64,000 nt of DNA from CAZCVI01 sp964502145 (GTDB lineage Bacteria > Acidobacteriota > Aminicenantia > UBA2199): positions 1 to 64,000 of the forward strand of contig CAZCVI010000029.1 in assembly GCA_964502145.1 (NCBI GenBank), read 5' to 3'. This document shows, in pieces, positions 6,590 through 17,500 of this stretch. A model generated the notes under the pieces. The model saw only the letters and a program-made list of their open reading frames with translations. It did not search any database and was not told the origin of the DNA. A program made the translations under genes and the position numbers. Positions within the stretch are counted from its first letter, which is position 1. Every line of letters begins with the position of its first letter.

Positions 6590-8671
6590 ATGAAGCAAAA
6601 TGGTCGTATCTCTAAAATAATGGCATATGTATGGATGACTGTCGCAGGACTCGCGGTCTTGCTAACGGTGGGGGTATTAATATCCAAATGGTACGTATTA
6701 TTACTTTTGGCTGAATGGATATGGTTTGTGTTGCCTGGGGTGGTCGCATTTCGGCGGCTTTACCGGGACACACCGCACGCCCAGGGTATAACCTGGTTAT
6801 TTGGTGCGCCGTTGGGTTATGCTATGAGCAGTTTTCTGTTACTGGCCGCCTGGCTTTTGGGTATGCATTCCGGTTTGTTGTTACTCATTTGTCCAGCCAT
6901 TGCTTTTTTAATTGCCTTGTTTTTGCCCTCATTGGGCCCCGATTTGCGTGTGCCCCGTTTTAATTCCCGTGATACTATTGTTGCCGCGTTAATGGTGTTA
7001 TTGGCGATAGGGGTGGTGGCGTGGCCTTTCAGTCGCGTGGGCACCAACCTGCCCGATGGTCGTGCGTACCGGGCTTATTTTAGGGCTGATTTTATCTGGG
7101 AAATGGCGGTTGTTGCCGAAGTTAGCAAGGGCGATACTATCCCTGCCAACCCGTACCTCAATAAAGAACCGCTGCATTATTACTGGTTATTTCACCTGTT
7201 CTCCTCATTGGAATACCGCTCTTTGAATTCGCTGGATGCAGAGTTACGACTGGACCGACTCGTGTTGATCAATAATACTCTGACTTGTTTGATGTTCATG
7301 CTGTTTTTTTATGGTTTGGTGCGCCATTTCACTTCCAGTGCTTATGCCGCGGGAATAGGCTGTCTTTTTGCAATATTATTTACCAGTGCCGAGGGGTTAT
7401 ATATTCTCGCTAAATTTGTTCCCGGTGGCTCTTTGGAGGTGGTGCGAAATTATAATATTGATGCCATTTCCCGCTGGCTTTTTGGCTCGTTGCCTGTCGA
7501 TGGGTTGCAACGTCTCCTGCTTTACCAACCCCAGCATCAGATGGGGCTGGCCCTTTCTTTTATCGCATTATTATTAATGATCCAACAGTGGCGGCGCCCC
7601 AGAATTTTTATCGCCGCAGTGGCAGGTTTTTTATTGGCCGGGGGGTTACTGATCAGTTCTGTTTCCGCGTTGATGCTGACCGTCATCACCGGCATAGTGG
7701 CCCTAGTTTCTATTATTCGAACCCGTGCGTGGCGGGTGGGAATTATCTCTGCATTGGTGGCGGCTGTTCCTATTCTGACTGCCATTGGTTTAAGTTTTCT
7801 GCTCCACTATGTCGAACCCGGCGATTCCCATCTCGTATTTGGGGCGCACCGGATGGCGTTTGAAAATACTTTGATCAGTTTATTACTCAGTTTTGGTCCC
7901 ATTGTGGTGGCAGCATTGCCCGGGGTGTGGGTATTGTGCAGGCGTGCTGGAGCGTCGCGTTTGGTTTTCTTTTTTTCCGTAATGGTCATCAGTATCCTGT
8001 GTTATTTTTATGTCGATATCCCCGAACATCAGAGCGTATATATTGGTTGGCGTGCGGCCCATTTGATTTTTATTGTATTGGCCTGTGTGATCGCCGTGGG
8101 GGTTCATCATCTTGTATTGCATAGGAAAAAATCCCTTCTGCCACGATTGGCCTGGGCTTTTTTCTTTTTGTTTTGCGCGTTAATCGCTGCTCCTACTGTT
8201 GCCATTGATCTTTATAACACCCAGGATGTATACAATCGCAATTTGAACCCAGCCAGGAATCTCTGGACACTGGTGCTTAGTCGTGATGAATTGATGGGGT
8301 TTCGTTGGCTGCGGCGCAATACTCCTTTGGATGCCCGTGTTCAGATTGAACCTACCGTCCGTAACCCCAATTCCTGGGCGTATATCCCTGCTTTTGCCGA
8401 GCGGCGCATGGCCGCGGGAATTCCGATCTCCATGATCCCATTGGCCCCTTACGAGGCCGCCAGTGCCAAGGTCAGGGAAATCTATCTCTCCACAGACCCG
8501 GATTTTATTTTAAGACAGGCGCAAATGCTGGGTATAAATTACTTGGTGATTGGTCCGGTGGAACAAGACGAATATCCTGGAATGGCGGAAGTTTTAAAAC
8601 ACGCGCCCAAATCCTTTAAAAAAGTATTCTCTCAACCCACCTTCAAAATCTATCAGGTAAAAAAGGAGTGA
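6590..8671 (+). CDS. Polytopic membrane protein, GT-C glycosyltransferase-like
   Basis: A 693-residue protein with at least a dozen hydrophobic segments over residues 10-520 and a soluble C-terminal domain of about 130 residues. A conserved-looking loop (YLNKEPLHYYW) sits between membrane segments, as in GT-C fold lipid-linked sugar transferases and DUF2298-like proteins; no catalytic residues can be assigned safely. ATG 6590 is preceded by GAGGA; an upstream in-frame ATG lies within the hairpin repeat and is rejected. A copy of its last 42 codons survives at 22143-22271, so a paralogue once existed 13 kb away. Confidence 0.7.
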   Translation: MKQNGRISKIMAYVWMTVAGLAVLLTVGVLISKWYVLLLLAEWIWFVLPGVVAFRRLYRDTPHAQGITWLFGAPLGYAMSSFLLLAAWLLGMHSGLLLLICPAIAFLIALFLPSLGPDLRVPRFNSRDTIVAALMVLLAIGVVAWPFSRVGTNLPDGRAYRAYFRADFIWEMAVVAEVSKGDTIPANPYLNKEPLHYYWLFHLFSSLEYRSLNSLDAELRLDRLVLINNTLTCLMFMLFFYGLVRHFTSSAYAAGIGCLFAILFTSAEGLYILAKFVPGGSLEVVRNYNIDAISRWLFGSLPVDGLQRLLLYQPQHQMGLALSFIALLLMIQQWRRPRIFIAAVAGFLLAGGLLISSVSALMLTVITGIVALVSIIRTRAWRVGIISALVAAVPILTAIGLSFLLHYVEPGDSHLVFGAHRMAFENTLISLLLSFGPIVVAALPGVWVLCRRAGASRLVFFFSVMVISILCYFYVDIPEHQSVYIGWRAAHLIFIVLACVIAVGVHHLVLHRKKSLLPRLAWAFFFLFCALIAAPTVAIDLYNTQDVYNRNLNPARNLWTLVLSRDELMGFRWLRRNTPLDARVQIEPTVRNPNSWAYIPAFAERRMAAGIPISMIPLAPYEAASAKVREIYLSTDPDFILRQAQMLGINYLVIGPVEQDEYPGMAEVLKHAPKSFKKVFSQPTFKIYQVKKE

Positions 8672-8745
8672 TCTTAGCTGTTTTTTGTCCAGAACGTCTC
8701 AGCAATCGAAACTCTCTGCCTTGTTAATGGTATTGTGTCTGGTTA

Positions 8746-9074
8746 CTAATAAATAACCCAGCCGCGATGTTTTTCAATACCAACCCGGGCGCCAATGTCA
8801 ATAAATTTGATGGTTTTATCCGGGCAGTTTTTACAATCATCACACCGTACAATTTCGTCATCGCCTTTCTTTCGACAACTATCGCAATAAAAAAAATAGT
8901 AATAAAATTTTTACATACTGAACAACTATAAAAGCCTCTCAGGTTGTCCTTTAAAGGTTCCCCCAACGCGATGGGTTCCTCGATAATCATATCGACTTTT
9001 TTTTGGATACTCTTTTTTATAGCAGCAAATTTTTTTAAAGAGCTTCGGAACGAATCACTGAACAGGACGTTCAT
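8746..9074 (-). pseudogene. RelE/ParE-family toxin, frameshifted in an A8/T8 run
   Basis: Starts MNVLFSDSFRSSLKK and follows the RelE/StbE toxin pattern through LRGFYSC. At a run of eight A (8889-8896; T on the coding strand) the frame breaks. Shifting one base restores CRKKGDDEIVRC, CKNCPD and TIKFIDIGA, a cysteine-rich segment typical of this toxin subfamily, ending at TAG 8746-8748. Family members cleave mRNA at the ribosome. The start overlaps the antitoxin gene by 20 nt. Whether the break is a true mutation, a phase-variable tract or a sequencing error is undecided. Confidence 0.75.
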
Positions 9075-9324
9075 TAAAAACATCGTCATAGGAATGCCAT
9101 TTCATTTCACCCGACCTGATTTGGGAAATCGTTTGTTTCAGGCTTTCCTTAAAATCGGGATCAGCCAGTATTTTGTCTGTCGTATCAGTCTCATTAAAAC
9201 GTTTTAGGTTCAGAATAAACTGCGTGAAAATTTCGGAGATAGAGGTTCGTTGATACTTGGCGTAATTTCTTGCAAACTCAATTAAGTCCTGGTCTAATGA
9301 AACATTTATCTTACCTTTCGGCAT
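9055..9324 (-). CDS. Antitoxin, ribbon-helix-helix-like
   Basis: An 89-residue protein beginning MPKGKINVSLDQDLIEFARN, the short N-terminal strand and helix pattern of ribbon-helix-helix antitoxins (DUF6364-like). AGGAGGT lies 5-11 nt before ATG 9324. It would bind its own promoter and neutralise the overlapping RelE-like toxin. The C-terminal tail (SGEMKWHSYDDVFNE) is the likely toxin-binding part. Since the toxin frame is broken, this may now be an orphan antitoxin. Confidence 0.8.
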   Translation of the reverse strand: MPKGKINVSLDQDLIEFARNYAKYQRTSISEIFTQFILNLKRFNETDTTDKILADPDFKESLKQTISQIRSGEMKWHSYDDVFNERPVQ

Positions 9325-9580
9325 GGTGGACCTCCTATTATAGGTCTTTATATATAATATACGACAATTTTATTCTTTCGTCAACGTTCCAGAAAAGAAA
9401 TCCCAGGAATGGCAAGGTGCCATGCCCTCCAATCCATCCATGTAGGAGTTCAAAATCTTAAACCCAATTAAACGAATGAAAATTAGCAGACCTTTTCATC
9501 TGACTAAAAGGTATTCGTGGTCATTCGTGGAAATTCGTGGGGAAGGAATCTTTTTATCTTAATTGTGAACTTATTTTATC
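9325..9580. repeat. Intergenic region with TTCGTGG word repeats
   Basis: Of the 344 nt between the antitoxin and the TPR-CHAT gene, 9508-9542 carries GGTATTCGTGGTCATTCGTG and similar words, like those at 52438-52530. The antitoxin promoter must lie at the left end (an AT-rich block at 9345-9380). No ORF or RNA gene is seen. Confidence 0.5.
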
Positions 9581-9609
9581 TTGCAAAGCCCATGGTTTTC
9601 TTTTATAAT
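9581..9609 (+). promoter_or_regulatory. Sigma-70 promoter of the TPR-CHAT gene
   Basis: TTGCAA (9581-9586), a 17-nt spacer and TATAAT (9604-9609), about 60 nt upstream of ATG 9669. A similar TTGCAA/TATAAT pair stands before the metacaspase gene at 18503-18532, so the two may be co-expressed. Confidence 0.75.
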
Positions 9610-9668
9610 ACTAAGTGGTAACCAGTCAAAGGGTTAACCGTAGGAAAACAAACCAGCGGGAGGTAACG

Positions 9669-12600
9669 ATGCGTCAAAAGCACAGGGGATGGGTGGCTGT
9701 TTTGGCTGTAATGATGCTCATCTGCTTTAGCGGGTCTTTTTTGGCTTTTGGGCAAGAGAGCCAGCAGGAGCAATCCGAGGTGAAAGAGGAGTTATCACCA
9801 GATGAAGTGTGGGCGCAAAAAGGTGAAGAATTCTTTAAGAAGGAAGATTACCCGGCGGCCATTGAGTGCTATCATAAGGCAATTAAACTAAACCCCAAAG
9901 AGATTTCGTGGCCACTGAAGTTGTCTGATGTATTGTATTCCTTTGAAAAATTTCCAGAAGCGTTACAAATATTGGATGAGGCCTGGAAGGTTTTTCCAGA
10001 GGCAGAGGATCGTAAGAAAATGAATATTGCACAGGCGGATGTCCATTTATGGTGGGGAGTACATCTGGGTAAGAACTATAAATATGCTGAGGAAATCACC
10101 CATTATGAGTTGGCCTTACCTCTATACTGTGCAGTAGGAGACCGTGGGAGTGAAGCTGCCACCCTAAACAACATCGGGTTGGTGTATTATTATCTTGGTG
10201 AGAAAGAAAAAGCGTTGAGCTATTATGAGCAAGTCTTACTTATATGCCGCGTTATAAGAGATCGCGGAGGTGAAGCTACCACCATGTATAACATCGGTTC
10301 GGTGTACAATGATCTTGGAGAGAAAAAAAAAGCTTTGAATTATTTTGAGCAAGCTTTGCCCATCAGTCGCGCTATAGGAGACCTGAGTGGTGAAGCCAAC
10401 ACACTTAACAACATTGGTTCCGTGTATGACGATTGGGGAGAGAAAAAAGAGGCATTGAACTATTATGAACAAGTATTACTCATCTATCGCTCATTAGAAA
10501 ACCGCAGTGGTATAGCGATCACCCTAAACCACATGGGGCGCGTGTATGATGATCTGGGTGAAAAAAAGGAATCGCTACACTATTATGAGCAATCATTATC
10601 ACTCCGACGAGCCATAGGTGATCGCAAGGGTGAAGCGACCACCCTAAACAACATCGGTTCTGTGTATGATGACCTTGGTGATAAAGATAAAGCACTGAGT
10701 TATTATGAACAAGCCTTACCACTTCGTCGAGCTGTAAGCGATCGCGAGGGTGAAGCGACTACATTGAACAATATGGGCATATTGTACTCTTCCCTTGGAA
10801 ATAAAGAAAGCGCGTTGCTCTATTATCAACAAGCTTTACCCCTGTATCGCGCTGTAGGAGACCGCGGCGGTGAAGCCACCACCCTGAATAACATCGGTTT
10901 TATATATGATTCTCTGGGTGAGAAAGAAAAAGCACTGAGCAATTATCAGCAAGCATTACCCATTTTTGTTGCTGTAGGAGATCGCAAAGGAGAAGCCATC
11001 ACCCTGAACAACATCGGTCCCGTTTATTATGATTTGGGTGAGAAAGAGAAAGCGTTGATCTATTTTCAGCAAGCCTTACCCCTTCATCGTGCTGTGGGCG
11101 ACCGCGAGAGTGAAGCCACCACCCTGAATAACATCGGTATGGTGTATTATTCCCTGGGTGAGCAAGAGAAAGCCCTGAGCTATTATGAGCAGGCATTACC
11201 AATCTCTGTTGCTGTTGACGACCGTGCCGGTGAAGCTGTTATGCTCAGTAACCTTATGGTTCATTGGAATGACAGGAAATATGTTTCCCTGGCCATTTTT
11301 TATGGGAAACAATCCATCAATACCCGTCAACAACTACGGGAAAATATTGTTAACTTGGACAAAGAGATTAAAAATAACTACCTTAAAACAGCAAGAGATA
11401 CCTACCGCTTTCTAATTAATCTCCTCCTTAAACAACGCAGATTTGATGAAGCCCTTCAAGTTCTGGATATGCTCAAAGCCGAAGAGTACTACCAATTCAT
11501 TCAGAAAGACAGTACCAACACAATTCTAAATCTCCAATACCAACCTCCCGCTTTCACTCCTTTTGAAGCTCAATGGCAGCAACAATTTAATACCCATTTA
11601 GAAAACATATCCAAAATAAGCAACCCTCTCCATGAACTATTAATCACTAAAAAAGAAGCCGACCAAAATCGCCTCACCTCGCTGCAAAACCAACTCAACG
11701 AAGCCAATAAAGCCTATGATCAATTCCTCCTTCAATTAAAAGTTTCTTCTGCTGAATACGATCAAAAAGTAGAAAAAGGAGAAAGTATTGGTCTGAACCT
11801 TGCCTCACAACCACACTCCGTTCAATCCAATCTCCAATTTTTGGATAAAAATGAAGAAGGCAAAAGTGTCACCCTGCACTATTATATTTTTGAAAATACC
11901 ATTTATATCCTTCTCACCACTCCCAACTCCACCATTCAAACCCTGCGGACAAGTGATTTCAATCCAGCGATACTATCCCCTTTGATTGAAAACTACAAAA
12001 CCACCATTAAAGATATGAGCACACGCAGTGCTGAATCAAACAGTCCCACCCCATCCGAACTCGCCTTTTTAACTTCCACTGAACTCTATAACCTCCTTTT
12101 CAAACCCATTGAAAAAGATATCCAGGACTACGGCGCAACGAATCTTATGGTCTATCTTGATGGCGAATTACGGTATATCCCCTTCTCTGCCCTTTATGAT
12201 GGTCAACACTATCTCGTACAACGATACCGTATTTCTCTTCTTACCACATCCAGTATGCTCCGCCTTCACGAAGAACCCACGCAGAATTTAAAAATACTGG
12301 GTTTGGTAGCCAGTAAAAGCAGTGTTGGCTTCCCTGCTCTTCCCGATGCCAAGGATGAAATCACTTCTATTGTGAAGGAGAACAGCAGCGATCACGCTGG
12401 GTTCATTGAGGGTATAGTCTTGATGGACGAAGCCTTCACCAGAGCCTCTATGTTCCAGCAGTTAAAAACCGCAGACTTTCCTCTCGTACACATTGCCAGT
12501 CATTTTAAATTCAGTGCTGAAAATGAAGCAGAGAATTACCTTCTGCTGGGGGATAAGCAAAAGTTGACCTTAAAAGATATCTACGTGGAAGATCATTTAT

Positions 12601-12950
12601 TTCAAAAGGTAGATATGCTCGTTTTGGCCGCATGTCAAACCGCCATGGGCACCAGTAGCGGTGTGGAAATTGATAGTTTCGGAGAACTGGCGCAACGAAG
12701 CGGTGCCAAATGCGTGGTGGCTTCCTTGTGGAACGTGGCAGATAATAGTACCAAAGATTTGATGGTGGCCTTTTACCGGAACCTGAAAGAAAACCGTTTC
12801 ACCAGTAAAATTGAAGCACTCCGTCAAGCACAACTGGAACTGGCAGGCTTGGATGATCTTATGCTTCCCTCTCCCATTAAACGGAATAAATCAGTGTATG
12901 CCTCCCCCTACTACTGGGGACCTTTTATTATGATGGGCAATTGGCGGTAA
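9669..12950 (+). CDS. Secreted TPR-CHAT protease
   Basis: A 1093-residue protein. Residues 1-35 form a signal peptide (VLAVMMLICFSGSFLAFG); ATG 9669 follows CGGGAGGT. Next come a TPR pair near residues 45-115, about ten 40-residue kinesin-light-chain-like TPRs (residues 135-520, core TLNNIGxVYxxLG), a helical linker, and a C-terminal CHAT domain. CHAT is a caspase-fold peptidase: candidate His945 (HIASHF) and Cys989 (AACQTA) are both present, so it should be active. TPRs usually sense or bind a partner protein. The 3' end is almost identical in DNA to that of the STAND-CHAT gene, evidence of recent duplication or gene conversion. The exported location is unusual for CHAT proteases linked to defence. 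Confidence 0.85.
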   Translation: MRQKHRGWVAVLAVMMLICFSGSFLAFGQESQQEQSEVKEELSPDEVWAQKGEEFFKKEDYPAAIECYHKAIKLNPKEISWPLKLSDVLYSFEKFPEALQILDEAWKVFPEAEDRKKMNIAQADVHLWWGVHLGKNYKYAEEITHYELALPLYCAVGDRGSEAATLNNIGLVYYYLGEKEKALSYYEQVLLICRVIRDRGGEATTMYNIGSVYNDLGEKKKALNYFEQALPISRAIGDLSGEANTLNNIGSVYDDWGEKKEALNYYEQVLLIYRSLENRSGIAITLNHMGRVYDDLGEKKESLHYYEQSLSLRRAIGDRKGEATTLNNIGSVYDDLGDKDKALSYYEQALPLRRAVSDREGEATTLNNMGILYSSLGNKESALLYYQQALPLYRAVGDRGGEATTLNNIGFIYDSLGEKEKALSNYQQALPIFVAVGDRKGEAITLNNIGPVYYDLGEKEKALIYFQQALPLHRAVGDRESEATTLNNIGMVYYSLGEQEKALSYYEQALPISVAVDDRAGEAVMLSNLMVHWNDRKYVSLAIFYGKQSINTRQQLRENIVNLDKEIKNNYLKTARDTYRFLINLLLKQRRFDEALQVLDMLKAEEYYQFIQKDSTNTILNLQYQPPAFTPFEAQWQQQFNTHLENISKISNPLHELLITKKEADQNRLTSLQNQLNEANKAYDQFLLQLKVSSAEYDQKVEKGESIGLNLASQPHSVQSNLQFLDKNEEGKSVTLHYYIFENTIYILLTTPNSTIQTLRTSDFNPAILSPLIENYKTTIKDMSTRSAESNSPTPSELAFLTSTELYNLLFKPIEKDIQDYGATNLMVYLDGELRYIPFSALYDGQHYLVQRYRISLLTTSSMLRLHEEPTQNLKILGLVASKSSVGFPALPDAKDEITSIVKENSSDHAGFIEGIVLMDEAFTRASMFQQLKTADFPLVHIASHFKFSAENEAENYLLLGDKQKLTLKDIYVEDHLFQKVDMLVLAACQTAMGTSSGVEIDSFGELAQRSGAKCVVASLWNVADNSTKDLMVAFYRNLKENRFTSKIEALRQAQLELAGLDDLMLPSPIKRNKSVYASPYYWGPFIMMGNWR
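10150..11240 (+). repeat. 120-bp tandem repeat array encoding TPRs
   Basis: Nine in-frame 120-bp units encode the 40-residue TPR module; the nucleotide sequence between units (for example GCCACCACCCTGAATAACAT) is strongly conserved, so the array has probably expanded by unequal recombination. Homologous units occur at 16260-16740. Confidence 0.85.
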
Positions 12951-13176
12951 GACAGGAGTATACAATTTTCTATGTAAATCTGTGGTGATCTTTTTCTCAG
13001 TATAATCTTGTAGCGATTTATATAGAGAAGGACCGAGATCATTACCACACACCGTACCACCCACTTTTTTTCTGGTCAGGATAGAGATCAAAAAATCTTT
13101 GATATCTGTTTTGATTGGTCTTTGTTTATTACCAATACTATGGTATCATTAATTATTATTGTGAAAGGTATATTCT

Positions 13177-14553
13177 ATGAATACAGAATCTTGCGTTGAT
13201 TTTTGTTGGAATGATTTATTGAGCTATATGGCTAAAAAGAGAGTTGTCCCTGTTATTGGAGAAGGTCTTTATTGGGTGCGAAAAAAATCAAACAGACAGG
13301 CCGGAGATTTCCTACTCTACCCATACCTTGCAAAATTATTTATTAAGGAAATGGGACTTGATAAGCAAATTTCTAATGAGATTGAAGAAACTTTTTCTCT
13401 TGCTGTATTTAGATCCCAAGAGCAAAATCCAGGAAAAGATATAGGTAATTCTGTGGATGATTTTCTTTCTGAACAATTAAACCACCTGACTCCCATTCCC
13501 AACGGACCACTATGGAAATTAGCCCGGATGAAAAACCTTGGATTGTTTATCAACACCACCCATGATAATTATCTCGAACGTATTTTGAAAAGAGTCCGAA
13601 ATCATCCCGTTGAAACCATCCATTATTCAATTAGAAAAAAATGGACGAATGAGATTGAACGCACTCTTTTTAAAAAACTGGAAGCAGGGCAATGTTCGAT
13701 TATCTTTAATATTTACGGAAATGCAACCCGAAGCATTGAACCGGCCTACACAGAAAAAGATATTCTTGAGACGATTGTTTCTTTTCAAGAGGATATTTAC
13801 AATGACCCAAATAATGTTTTTTTTCAAACTCTTCAAAGCTCGCATCTTTTATTTTTGGGGTGTAGGTATGATGATTGGTTGTTTCGCTTTTTTATCAGAA
13901 CCATGTCCAACAAGGAATTTTCCATGCAGAAGGGGGCATTCAACAGACAGTTTATTGGAGATGACTTTAATACTTTTAGATGTGGTGACTTGTGGCGTTT
14001 TTTAAAGGCTCATTCCAGTGAAGTATTTTATTCCGAGCGAAATGTGGCATTGGTAGATACGTTATTTGAAAAAAATTTTCCTGATCATGTTATTCGGAGG
14101 AAAGAATTCCCCAGACAAATTTTTTTAAGTTTCCATGGACAAGATCGTGAAACTGTAATCTGCTTGGCTAAACACCTACGAGAAGATGGCATCCATGTCT
14201 GGCTGGATCAATGGGAATTATCCTGTGGTGAGAATGTAGATAGAACCATAGTTGAAGCTATCGCTACCCGGCCTATATTTATCCCTATTGTATCCCACGC
14301 TACCCACGAGCTTCTATCAGGAAACGACAATACATTAAAATATCATATTAAAGAATGGGAATGGGCTTATAGCAATCATATAAAAGGAGAAAAGCCTATT
14401 CATATCTTACCAGTAATCATCGATGATACCAAATGGATGTATGATTCATTTAAGCAATTGGTTCATTTAAAAATTCCCGGTGGTCAACGGACTGGGGATT
14501 ATGAAAGACTACGATTAGGTCTGCTTGAAATTATAGAACAGTTAGAAGGATAA
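13177..14553 (+). CDS. SIR2-like/TIR two-domain protein
   Basis: A 458-residue cytoplasmic protein. The N-terminal part (about residues 1-260) matches SIR2-like prokaryotic domains: VVPVIGEGL, TTHDNYLERIL (the TTNYD-type motif) and LLFLGCRYDDWLFRFF. Residues 313-458 form a TIR domain: IFLSFHGQDRE, IHVWLDQWEL, and a helix IKEWEWAYSN where the NADase glutamate is expected. Both families can degrade NAD+ or make NAD-derived signals in anti-phage immunity; pairing them in one chain is distinctive. It lies 4 nt upstream of the STAND-CHAT gene, clearly an operon. In this chain IYGN stands where a catalytic His (LHG) is often found, so the SIR2 part may be a binder rather than an enzyme. Confidence 0.8.
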   Translation: MNTESCVDFCWNDLLSYMAKKRVVPVIGEGLYWVRKKSNRQAGDFLLYPYLAKLFIKEMGLDKQISNEIEETFSLAVFRSQEQNPGKDIGNSVDDFLSEQLNHLTPIPNGPLWKLARMKNLGLFINTTHDNYLERILKRVRNHPVETIHYSIRKKWTNEIERTLFKKLEAGQCSIIFNIYGNATRSIEPAYTEKDILETIVSFQEDIYNDPNNVFFQTLQSSHLLFLGCRYDDWLFRFFIRTMSNKEFSMQKGAFNRQFIGDDFNTFRCGDLWRFLKAHSSEVFYSERNVALVDTLFEKNFPDHVIRRKEFPRQIFLSFHGQDRETVICLAKHLREDGIHVWLDQWELSCGENVDRTIVEAIATRPIFIPIVSHATHELLSGNDNTLKYHIKEWEWAYSNHIKGEKPIHILPVIIDDTKWMYDSFKQLVHLKIPGGQRTGDYERLRLGLLEIIEQLEG

Positions 14554-14557
14554 GATC

Positions 14558-17500
14558 ATGAAAATGGCCTCAACCCACTCAAATCCCTTTAAAGGTCTTA
14601 ATTATTACGAGGAAGAGGATAGCAATATTTTCTTTGGACGAGAAAACGAATCCGAAGCATTGACAGAACTGGTGAAATTGAATCGGCTGACACTGGTTTT
14701 TGGGAAGTCAGGTATTGGCAAAACATCACTGCTCAATGCAGGACTTTTTCCATTGTTGCGAAAAATAAATTTTTTACCCATCCGCATCCAGTTTAATCAT
14801 CTGGTTGACAGGATGTCCAGCGATGGAACGTCTCTTTTGAACCAAATCAAACAAGCGATTACCCAAGAACTCAATAAGCACGACATCTTACTTATGAAAA
14901 AGGGTGAAGATGTGACTGCTGATGCCATAAGTAATGAAGAATCATTGTGGGAGTACTTCCGCCGGGTTGATTTTAAAGCTTCTAAGCCAAATGAGAATGA
15001 TCTATCCAATGGTGTGACTCCTGTTCTGATACTGGATCAGTTCGAGGAGTTTTTTAGACTAAAAAAACATGATCCCCAGCGGCAATTTCTTATGGATGAA
15101 TTATTCTGGCTGGTAGAGGACCAAGTTCCTCCCCACATTGAAGAGAGAATTTTAAGCAAGCGAGAGAGTTATCCCTATCTCCGTGAACATCCTGTTTTTC
15201 GTGTGCTGCTTAGCTTCAGGGAAGAGTATCTGCCGCATTTGAATGAATTTAAAAAGCGGATTCCTTCACTACACCGCGTATTGTTCCAAATTACGCACTT
15301 GAATGGTCTCCAAGCCCGTGAAGTTATGGAGAAAACCGGGGCATTTTCAGATGAATCCATAAAAAAAGATATTCTGAAACAGTTTTATCCCGATGATATT
15401 GACCAAGAAAACATCTGTGAAGAAAAGCTGGAAATTGAAACCGCTTTATTCAGCTTGTTATGCGATCAGGTTTACGAAAAGGGTGTTGGTGTTCTGACCA
15501 ATCAAGCCAGAGATGAAATACTAACCGAATTTTACCAACAGACTTTATGCAAACTACCGAACTGTGAGCAATTGACTGAATGGATAGAGAACCATTTATT
15601 AACAGAAGACGGGGCTCGAACCCCCCGTGTTTTGGAACGAGATTTTTCTATGCGGCAAGGTATTGAAGCAGCCATCAATGAAAAACTCCTGCGTAAGATG
15701 TACATTGGAGAGAAAGAGCATGTCGAGATCATTCATGATGTCTTGGCCCCGATAATTCAGCAACAGAAAGTTCAGCGGTTAGAAGAGCAGAAACGGAGAT
15801 CTGAAGAGCAGAAGCGGTTAGATACTGAAAAAGATTTGGCAATGAAAAGAGAGTTACGGCAAAAACGACGATGGATGACAATTATTTCTATATGTGCCAT
15901 TATTGCTGTTGCTTTTGCAATATTCGCATTTCTCCAGATGAAAGTGGCTAAAAAAAATGAGCACGAAGCCATAGCTCAAAGAATTAGGGCGGATAAAGAG
16001 AAAAAAATTGCTGATGAACAAGCCCAAAAGTTGAATGAGCAGAAAAACGTTGCACAAGAAAATGAAAAAATAGCCAAAGAAAATGAACAAAAAGCCACTG
16101 CTGAAAAAGTAAAATTGAAGCGTCTTTCAAATGAATACGATGCTCTGAACAAGGAGGGACGGAAGTCTAATGCTCTTGGAGAAACAGAAAAAGCATTAAA
16201 AGCTTTTGGAGACGCCCTGTCAAAAGCGAGAGCCGCTGGCAACACCACATATGTAGCAGACACCCTGAACAACATCGGTATGGTGTATTCTTCCCTGGGT
16301 GAGAAAGAAAAAGCCCAGAGCTATTATGAGCAAGCCTTGTCCCTCCGACGCGCCATAGGAGACCGCGGTGGAGAAGCCACCACCCTGATCAACATCGGTA
16401 GCGTGTATTCTTCCTTGGGTGAGCAAAAGAAAGCCCTGAGCCATTATGAGCAAGCCTTACCTATAGTTCGTGCCGTAGGAGACCTTAGCGGTCAAGCCAC
16501 CACCCTGAACAACATCGGTTCCTTGTATGATTCCCTGGGTGAGAAAAAGAAAGCCCTGAGTAATTATGAGCACGCCTTACCAACCTTTGTCTCTATTGGT
16601 GACAGGCGTGGCGAAGCCACCACTCTGAACAACATCGGTAGCGTGTATGATTCCCTGAATGAGAAAGAGAAAGCTCTGAACTTTTATGAGCAAGCCTTAC
16701 CTACTTTTATAGCTGTGGGTGACCATACAGGTGAAGCCTCAGTTCTTAAAAACCTAATGAGCTTATTTAATAGTTTGAATAATAAACCAGTAGCAATTTT
16801 TTTTGGAAAACAGACTGTCAACTGTTATCAGCATCTTAGAAAAAATATCACCACCCTCTCCCAAAAGACCCAACACACCTATCTCAAATCCGTTCAAGAT
16901 ACCTACCACTATCTGATAGATATCTTGTTCCAGCAAAACCGCATAGGTGAAGCACTGGTGGTGACGGATATGCTCAAAGATGAAAACTATTTCAGTTTTA
17001 TTCGTAGAGATCACCCCATCAGTAAAAGTACTCCTCATTTCCAAAAAATTGACTATACTCAATTCGAACAAGAATGGTTGAAAAAATATAATGAAACTCT
17101 GAAAAATATCACCTTTGTTAGCAAGCAATACCAGGAACTGGTTCTGGTGGCATCTAAAAATAAAAATGACCAAAATTTTCTGCATCAACTGGAGGTTCAA
17201 CTAAGTGAATCCAGACGATCCTTTGAGAAGTATCTCCACCAATTAAAAAACACGGACATGTATTACCCAAAAATAAACTTTAATGAAACTGAAATCCGTT
17301 CCGTCTCTGAAAAAATCCAAGCTATTCAATCCACTCTTCGCTATTTAGATGAAGCAGAAGGGGGCAAAAGTATTACTCTGCATTATTTTTTATCTGTTGA
17401 TAAAATTAATATTATTCTTACCACACCTTTTACGCAAGTTCTTATCCCAATAACCTGCGATCAAAAGATAATGAACAACCTGATAATGACCTATCACCAA

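Noticed and set aside
10150..11240. Possible CRISPR-like direct repeats
   Set aside because: The 120-bp units are in-frame TPR coding sequence with degenerate spacing, not short identical repeats with unique spacers.
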